A stretch of 64,000 bases of DNA from Amblyomma americanum (lineage: Eukaryota > Arthropoda > Arachnida > Ixodida > Ixodidae), in NCBI RefSeq assembly GCF_052857255.1, contig NC_135498.1:164234124-164298123 (forward strand), written 5' to 3'. Below are positions 57,816 to 64,000 of this stretch, in pieces. The translations under genes and the position numbers were made by a program. Position 1 is the stretch's first letter; each line of letters begins with the position of its first letter. The notes under the pieces were generated by a model, which saw only the letters and a program-made list of their open reading frames with translations, had not been told where the DNA came from and did not search any database.

Positions 57816-59400
57816 AATTTAGAGGGTCGTGAGGTCATTAACAACACGTGAACACGGGTGAAGGAATCATTGGGCACCGCAAATTTAAATTTCTGACGGC
57901 ACCTGAAATTTGGAAGTTAGGCCAGACTAAAACTTCCTAAGGCTCCCAACAATTTGGAAGTTGACCCACTCCAGAGAATGAATCAAGTGGTTAGGTGCGG
58001 TTTAATCATTCAATTAATTGGATTAGTCTGCCCATTAGTCTAATATATTATGGTAATGCAATGGAAGATAGTCGAACGTTCTAGACGGTGAATACTCTTG
58101 GGTACCATATAAAGGGAATGGAACCTGCTCCAACCAAATTGTTGAAAGCGAAACCACAAGAAGGTATATGAATCACTGTAGACTCCATAGCCGGCAACCA
58201 AAATGCCATGGCATTTTATTCTTTAGGAACGTGGATAAAAATCCCTCAAGTTTATGCCCGTCAGGAATCTTTATTCAACCTTTAACTATATTTTCGTCGT
58301 GACTAGATCTGGGTTGTTCTGTGGCAGCCTCACTTTATTTGATTTACTAACACCAGTGACTATATTAATGGCACCCTATCGTTAATGATGCAAGTGCGAT
58401 CTGCTACAGAAAGAATTTGCCAAAGGACTTTCGGAGCAACTTTGATTCCCAACATTACGGTACCACCGCCTCCACACGCGCTTCGTTTGGCCCATACGAA
58501 TGGCTTGACCACACAGGTTGCAGTCTGGAGCATATTCATTGTCGGCTAGGGCTAAGCCATATATTCGGTCAGCACCACTGTCCTCAGCGAAAGACGCTTA
58601 TGCTGTTGTGGATAAAAATTTTAAAGAGACGCCATTAGAAAAACCGGCTGCCACTAGCAGGATCAAATCAGTGGTGGTCCTTGAAGCGGCAGGAAGCGTG
58701 ACTACTTTGAAAAATTATGTAGCATAAAAAGGGCACAATTAAGGCTGCATGGAATTCTATAGCGCAGTCATACAGTTATAGAATAGTGCCTGCGCGTCGC
58801 CAGTGGGCACGCGCTGATTGGTCCCGACGCGGCAGTCTTGCGCGCTGCTGTCCGGGCACATAGCGCCATCTGCCGCCCTCAAGGCGATCTGCTCATGCGC
58901 GGTGATGCCCCGTAGAAACGAATCACGGTAGCGGAGCGCGGCACGCACTATGCTATAACTCTCAGTGGCCTTCCCTCCCACGGTGCAGGAGTCGCAACCC
59001 AGTGGAAAGGGCACGGTGACAGTCGGCGCACGTTCCACGCCTGTATCGGAGGCTGGCAGGCACCGTGGTCGAAACCAGGCACGGCAGACAGAATTCGCAG
59101 CTGACGAAACCACAAGCCGACCTCAAGGTGGCTCCGACGGCCTCTCGTCGCTGAAGCAGAACACTTCGTCGACAACGGTGGCTCAGCAAGGGCTGCGCTG
59201 ACAACACTTTCGGATTATAGTTTTCGCCGGCGTTTTGAAGCCAGGTACAGAGCTGTTGCTTTTGTATTTTCGCTGGTTACAGGACCGCTGTCTGGCGAGA
59301 GAAAGCTTCGCAGTGTGTTGGTAGTGGGTCTAATTCAGTAGCGAATGCAACACTACTCTGGCAGTATTCTTACCGTCATACATAGGCTTAATCTCTAAGT
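57816..59400. other. No clear gene; GC-rich patch 58780-59210
   Basis: The GC-rich patch has overlapping frames on both strands (118 residues minus, 78 residues plus) with no recognised domain. It could be a promoter region or exon; I cannot decide from sequence. Confidence 0.3.
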
Positions 59401-59427
59401 GAGGAAGACGATCTTACTGTTCAGACA

Positions 59428-60780
59428 ATGAACGGTAATCTCACAGCTGTCTTTACGGAGTGCGCGGTAAATGTACGCGGTAGGCTGGTTCGACAGGATA
59501 TCGACAAGCTATTTCAGGAGATAAAAAATATCATTAAGATGTACAATAGCATGAAATCATCTTACTCTACGGACAGAACAGAAATGGCAGAGCTTTCGAA
59601 GTTAACAAATAAACCCAAGAAAGCCGACATAAAGATGTTTAGCATGAAGAAAATCAAGCGTGCTCTGAAGAACGGAGGTAGCCTAGAAGCAGTGAAGATA
59701 CATCAAGGCATAGGTAAAAACCAGGTGTATAAGGTAAAAGACCGAGGGAATTGTCATTATCGATATAGATAAGGTAGTTAAAGCAACCGCACAGTTCGAC
59801 ACATATCTATAGAGTAGCCAATGTCATCATAATGTTAATGCGAGAAGCAGTAGACCTTAGAAATGGGGCATCCCGCCAGTGAGGAAAGAGGAAATGAAAC
59901 CTTAGGAGCAATGCATAGGGGGAAGCAGCTAGTGAGAATTCGGTTACGGCACAACTCTTGAAAAACGGAGGAGAGATTGCGCTAGAAAAACTAGCCAGCT
60001 AGTGAGGATTCGGTTACGGCACAACTCTTGAAAAACGGAGGGCAGATTGCGCTAGAAAAACTAGCCACTCTGTATACAAAATGCATTATGAAGTCGAGCG
60101 TACCAGAAGCTTAGAAGAATGCTAAGGATATCTTAATTCATAAGAAAGGAGACGTCAAGGATTTTCAAAATTGCAGCCCGATCAGCGTACTGTATGTTGC
60201 CTACAACTTATTTACTAACGCAACTGGAAATAGCATCAGGACAACCTTACACTTCAGTCAACCAAATGATCAAGCAGGCTTTCATAAGGGATATTTCACA
60301 ATAAACCATATTCCCACCGTCATAATGGTGATAGAGAAATGCGCAGAATATAACCAATCGTTATATATAGCGTTCTTTCATTACGAGAAAGCATTTAACT
60401 AAGCGGACACCATAGCACTCATGCAGGCTTTGCGGAATCAAGGTGTATAACAGGCTTATGTGAAAATTCTGGTAGCTACCTATAACAACCGCAAAGCTAA
60501 AATTGCCCTTCATCAAGAAAGCAGTAAATATCGAATAAGGAAGCGTGCGAGGCAGGGAGACGCAATCTCGCCAGTGCTATTGATTGCCTGTTTACAGGAG
60601 ATCTTCCAAGGCATGAATTGGGAACAGTTGGGGATAAGAGATTGCCTACATTATCTGCGATTAGCTTATGACACTGCCTTGGTGAGTCACTCAGGAGGTG
60701 AACAGCAAATTATGATCAATGAGTTAGACAGGAACAGCATAACGGTAAGTCTCAAATTAACATGCAGAAAACCAAAATAA
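59428..60780 (+). pseudogene. RTE reverse transcriptase, broken
   Basis: 59428-59772 reads the pre-RT region (FSMKKIKRALKNGGSLEAVK). 60460-60780 reads IRKRARQGDAISPVLLIACL then HYLRLAYDTALVSHSGGEQQ; the family's GARQGDTISPKLF and LRFADDIVLFS are recognisable, but the active-site pair ADD has become AYD. Downstream (to 61130) YVCLGQVV and a QRAM-like piece remain. Inactive. Confidence 0.75.
59927..60066. repeat. 70-bp tandem duplication in the RTE copy
   Basis: 59927-59996 and 59997-60066 share cggttacggcacaactcttg and attgcgctagaaaaactagc with two differences. Arose after the LINE inserted or during its decay. Confidence 0.85.
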
Positions 60781-61914
60781 TGTTCAAAAGTCTACCAATT
60801 GGCAGCGAGGTCCCGGAAGTGGCTAAGCAATACGTCTGCTTAGGGCAGGTGGTGACATCGGATCCGGATCATTAGAGGGAAATAGCTAGAAGGGTAAGAA
60901 AGAATAAGGTGGAGCATATATGGCACGTTATCTAAGATCATGAATGGTGGTTTACCGATATCCCTAAGGAGAAAAGTGTACAACGGCTGTACCTTACCGG
61001 TACTCAACTACGGGGCAGAAACATGGAGGCTAACGAAAAGGGTTCAGCTTAAGTTAAGGACCACGCAGCGAGCCATAGAATAAACAATGATGGGTGTAAC
61101 GTTAAGAGACCGCAAGTGAGCAGAGTGGGAGAGGGAACAAACTCATGTTAAGGACATCTTAATCAAATCAAGAGAAAGAAATGGACTTGGGCAGGGCATG
61201 TAACGCGAAGGCAACCGCTGGTCCTTAAGGGTGACGGAGTGGATTCCAAGAGAAGGCAAGCATACCAGGGGGGGGGGGGGGGAAGGGGCAGAAAGTTAGG
61301 TGGGATACAGTCGCCGCTGCTGGCAAAGGACAGGGTTGATCGGAAAGGCTGGGGAAGGGCGTTTTCCTTGCAGTGGGCGTAATGAGGCTGATGATGGTGA
61401 TGACATATGCTAGAATTGTAGGTCGGAGATATGAAGTATTGGAAGTGAGCATAGTTAAGAGACCCGGAAGTTCATTTCTAGTGCCATATCTTCTCATGAC
61501 ATGATTGAGTAGTCTTTATAAAGAGGACAACATGGCATATCCAACAATTCCGGACAAAGGCATTCTAGTGCGGGAAAAGTATATAAGGGCAATTTTTTGT
61601 TTTATTGAATTCTTTCACTACAACAATAAATATATCCGAAGACCTTTTGTTGGAAGGCTTGCATTTTATTGCTATTAACGTTTTTCTTTGTTCAAAAGCA
61701 TTTCCCATTGAATTTTTAAGGCAGTTCTAACCACTTGATGCGAGCGATGAAAACACTTTAAAAGAAATATTTCGCTACAGATCGAAAGAATAGACCTTTA
61801 CCTTAAATATTTTATATTAGTATCTTACAGGCGCAGAATTTGCAAAATGATTGTCCACGAATGTTGGACGCGAATATGTCGAACTGCATTGTAAGAATTT
61901 TTGTTGAAAAAAAA

Positions 61915-62310
61915 ACATTTTCTCGCAGCTGGCCTGCCCGAAATTTTCTCTTATGCTATGTTTTCTGTTCTACATTTTTATCTCATTTCGCAGGTTTTCT
62001 GTTTGTAACTAGCAGAGAATTTTCTTGTAGTAGACAGAAATTTTCTGTTATGCTATGTCTTCCGTTCTTACTTTTTCTGTCATTTCACAGGTCTTTCTCT
62101 TTGCAGCTAACAGAGAATTTTTGCGAAGTTGACAGAATTTTTCAGTTGTGCCATGTTTTCTGTTTTTATTTTTTACTGTTTTTGAGAAGTTTGTCCTCTC
62201 GGCAGCTAACAGAAAATTTCTGTGCAGTTTAGTTTTCTGTTTTGATGTTTTCTGTTCTTTTGCAGGTTTTTTTTTCTGGCTGCCATTCTGTTACCAAATT
62301 TTCTGTCATT
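61915..62310. repeat. ~97-bp imperfect tandem repeat, about four units
   Basis: Tracking tgctatgttttctgtt: 61954, 62051, 62149 and about 62245, a spacing of 96-98 bp. Units also contain acagagaattt / aaattttctgt, a short palindrome. No protein-coding sense apparent. Confidence 0.65.
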
Positions 62311-63460
62311 GAACAGCATTTTTCAAGACTCAAATTTTCTGTGAAGCTCCATCTTCTGTCATTTCACACTCCTTATTTCTGCCACATCATCTTTTAATTG
62401 CCGTTGTAAAAGCATATACAGCAGATTCAATGCTGCCGCATTTCAACAAAATACTAACTAGCCATGACAAATTATTACTCAAGACTAAAAAATATCAATA
62501 TAAAACAATATCCCCATGACTAGTATTTTACTATCCGTTATCATTCAGCATCACATATAATTAAGGTAAACTTTAGGTGGGTTACCGAAGACAAAAAATA
62601 AAATTTCCCTGCCTGCACTGCCTATAGCAGACAACCTAAACAAGGTATAAGTAAAAACACGCACAATGCAAAACAGAAACGTGTACCGCTCTATTCAACG
62701 GGTTTGCAACTTCACTTAGTAGGATGTTTTGCTACTGCAGTTATAAAAATGAAAATAATCACAAAATACTGAAATTAGTAATACAATGAATCAAACAACT
62801 GCGAAGGCAAGAACACACAAATTGCTCATTGCTTGATACCAGTACGGCGAGTATGCAAGATACAGCAACAGTACATAAGGCATATCACACGCGGTTCACA
62901 TTATCAGAGTGTAACCATAAAGCACTGGTTTAAACAGTTTCGAAGTTTTAGAATGATTAAATATTTGGTCTTGGAAAAATGTAATGAGGGAGGAAGCTAT
63001 GCTGGATACAACCAGTCAACTGAAAGAGCAAGCAAACGCAAATTGTCCCTGGTTTGTCACCGGTACTGCATGAAGCAGTGTGATACAAGCAACATCACAT
63101 AAGGCACGCCAACAGCTAGTGGCATTATCACTGTGTAAACATCAAGCATTCATCTAAACAGATCTGAAGTTTCACAACCGTTAATAATTGAAGTCTTGCA
63201 TCGACGTGATGAGGGAAGCAACCTTTGGAGAGAGGCTGTGCTGCTGCTTCTTTCTGCGTTCTGCCTTTGTCCCTCTGCCAGGATTCACACCTGCAGTGGT
63301 ACTGAAGCAAGGGTAGAACAGCGTTACTCTTGGCAGAGCAAAAATGTCACAGCAAAAAGACCAAATTGGGCTGTCACCCTGTCTGTACTGATCGGCTACT
63401 TGCGTGCTTTTACGTGCTGTGCTTACCTTTCCGGCCATAGTGTCATCTCTTCACGCTGTC
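62311..63460. other. No recognisable gene
   Basis: AT-rich up to 63150. At 63427-63438 (minus strand) ATGGCCGGAAAG is followed by gtaagc, a possible tiny first exon (MAGK), unsupported by anything else. Confidence 0.3.
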
Positions 63461-63639
63461 TGAAGATCCCAAGGAGGCCACAAGATCTCGGCACGGACCC
63501 TCCTACATGGCCTTCACGATGCCGATGTTTCTGCCGTGAGGCGCGCAGGCCTACCTCAACCTGCTCAATGGACATGCACAGTAATTATGACATGAAAAGA
63601 TCACATGCTGCTATCAATGCGTCTGCCATTTCGCCTACT

Positions 63640-64000
63640 CTTCAACCTTAAGGATGTCTCTTCACCACCTCCGCTCCTCCTGCACCCGGTATTTCATCGC
63701 TGCTCAAGTCACCGTCTTCACCTGCAGGGGACGAACCATCGTTAACCCCTACAGCCTTGCCTATTCCTGTGCCTATCCCTATACCACTCCTGTCCACTCC
63801 TGTTTCGGAGTGTTTCTGATGACAGCATTGAACCGGCTGCGAAAAAGGTAAAGGCCACTTTAACCGATATTACCCCTTTAAAGACGACACCGCCAAAATA
63901 TCCACTCGCGGAATTTGATCGCTCCTTCAAAGTGCACATTAAGCCAACCTCGCAATACGACATAACGTCAGTTCCTTAAACAACGGTGCAGCAGCTCCTT
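63640..64000 (+). pseudogene. Possible N-terminal part of a LINE ORF1, cut by the window end
   Basis: A Pro/Ser-rich frame (KSPSSPAGDEPSLTPTALP) is followed, after a frame change near 63820, by IEPAAKKVKATLTDITPL then EFDRSFKVHIKPTSQYDITS. The last part looks like the conserved start of a LINE ORF1 RNA-binding domain. A stop follows after VP, so it is decayed or frameshifted. Confidence 0.35.

Larger units (their letters stand above)
59400..61410 (+). mobile_element. Decayed RTE-type LINE
   Basis: Plus-strand pieces of RT and C-terminal region in changing frames, ending with cttgcagtgggcgtaatgag and gctgatgatggtgatga at about 61380-61405, the RTE 3' end. A 70-bp segment is duplicated (59927-60066). 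A G15 run lies at 61268-61282. 5' end not defined. Confidence 0.75.

Overview
This is a stretch of animal nuclear DNA that is almost entirely transposon-derived. The combination of Penelope-like elements, I-type LINEs with RNase H, RTE LINEs with (ATG)n-type tails, tRNA-derived SINEs and long (AT)n tracts looks to me like a hard-tick (ixodid) genome. That is inference from element types I recognise, not a database result. There are no bacterial operons, no CRISPR array and no intact host gene that I can prove; a few possible host exons are flagged at low confidence.

Layout, left to right. 1-1.9 kb: unrecognised. 1.9-3.8 kb: decayed Penelope-like element (minus strand). 3.9-8 kb: LINE fragments. 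8.1-12.4 kb: Ty3/gypsy-class LTR element on the minus strand with the order gag, protease, integrase, reverse transcriptase (integrase before RT, the Gmr1-like order), truncated inside RT, with one 871-bp LTR. 12.8-13.1 kb: 21-bp tandem repeat. 14.4-14.6 kb: palindromic insertion with a 12-bp target-site duplication. 18.4-19.5 kb: tRNA-like elements with inverted ends beside (AT)n tracts. 21.7-22.1 kb: possible membrane-protein exon.

22.15-33 kb is a nested structure: an I-type LINE on the minus strand, with ORF1, endonuclease, RT, RNase H and a roughly 85-unit (AAC)n tail, is split inside ORF2 by a nearly intact gypsy element (24102-29453) with 185-bp LTRs and a CTAT target-site duplication. 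33.9-39.1 kb: second RNase H-bearing LINE. 39.4-42.1 kb: decayed gypsy element with an older LINE fragment (42.1-43.5 kb) inserted in its gag. 43.5-49.2 kb: SINEs and candidate exons. 49.5-54.4 kb: a cluster of (AT)n tracts, tRNA-like elements, a 734-bp hAT-like MITE, and a 1.97-kb giant inverted repeat with a hammerhead-like motif near each end. 56-57 kb: a SINE with a perfect target-site duplication and a small foldback MITE. 59.4-61.4 kb: decayed RTE LINE. 61.9-62.3 kb: ~97-bp tandem repeat. The window ends in what may be the start of another LINE ORF1.

The genes work together only as parts of mobile elements. Most of the autonomous elements are oriented on the minus strand. The youngest-looking insertion is the gypsy element at 24.1-29.5 kb, whose LTRs differ at two positions and whose gag-pol is open except for one stop near the integrase end.
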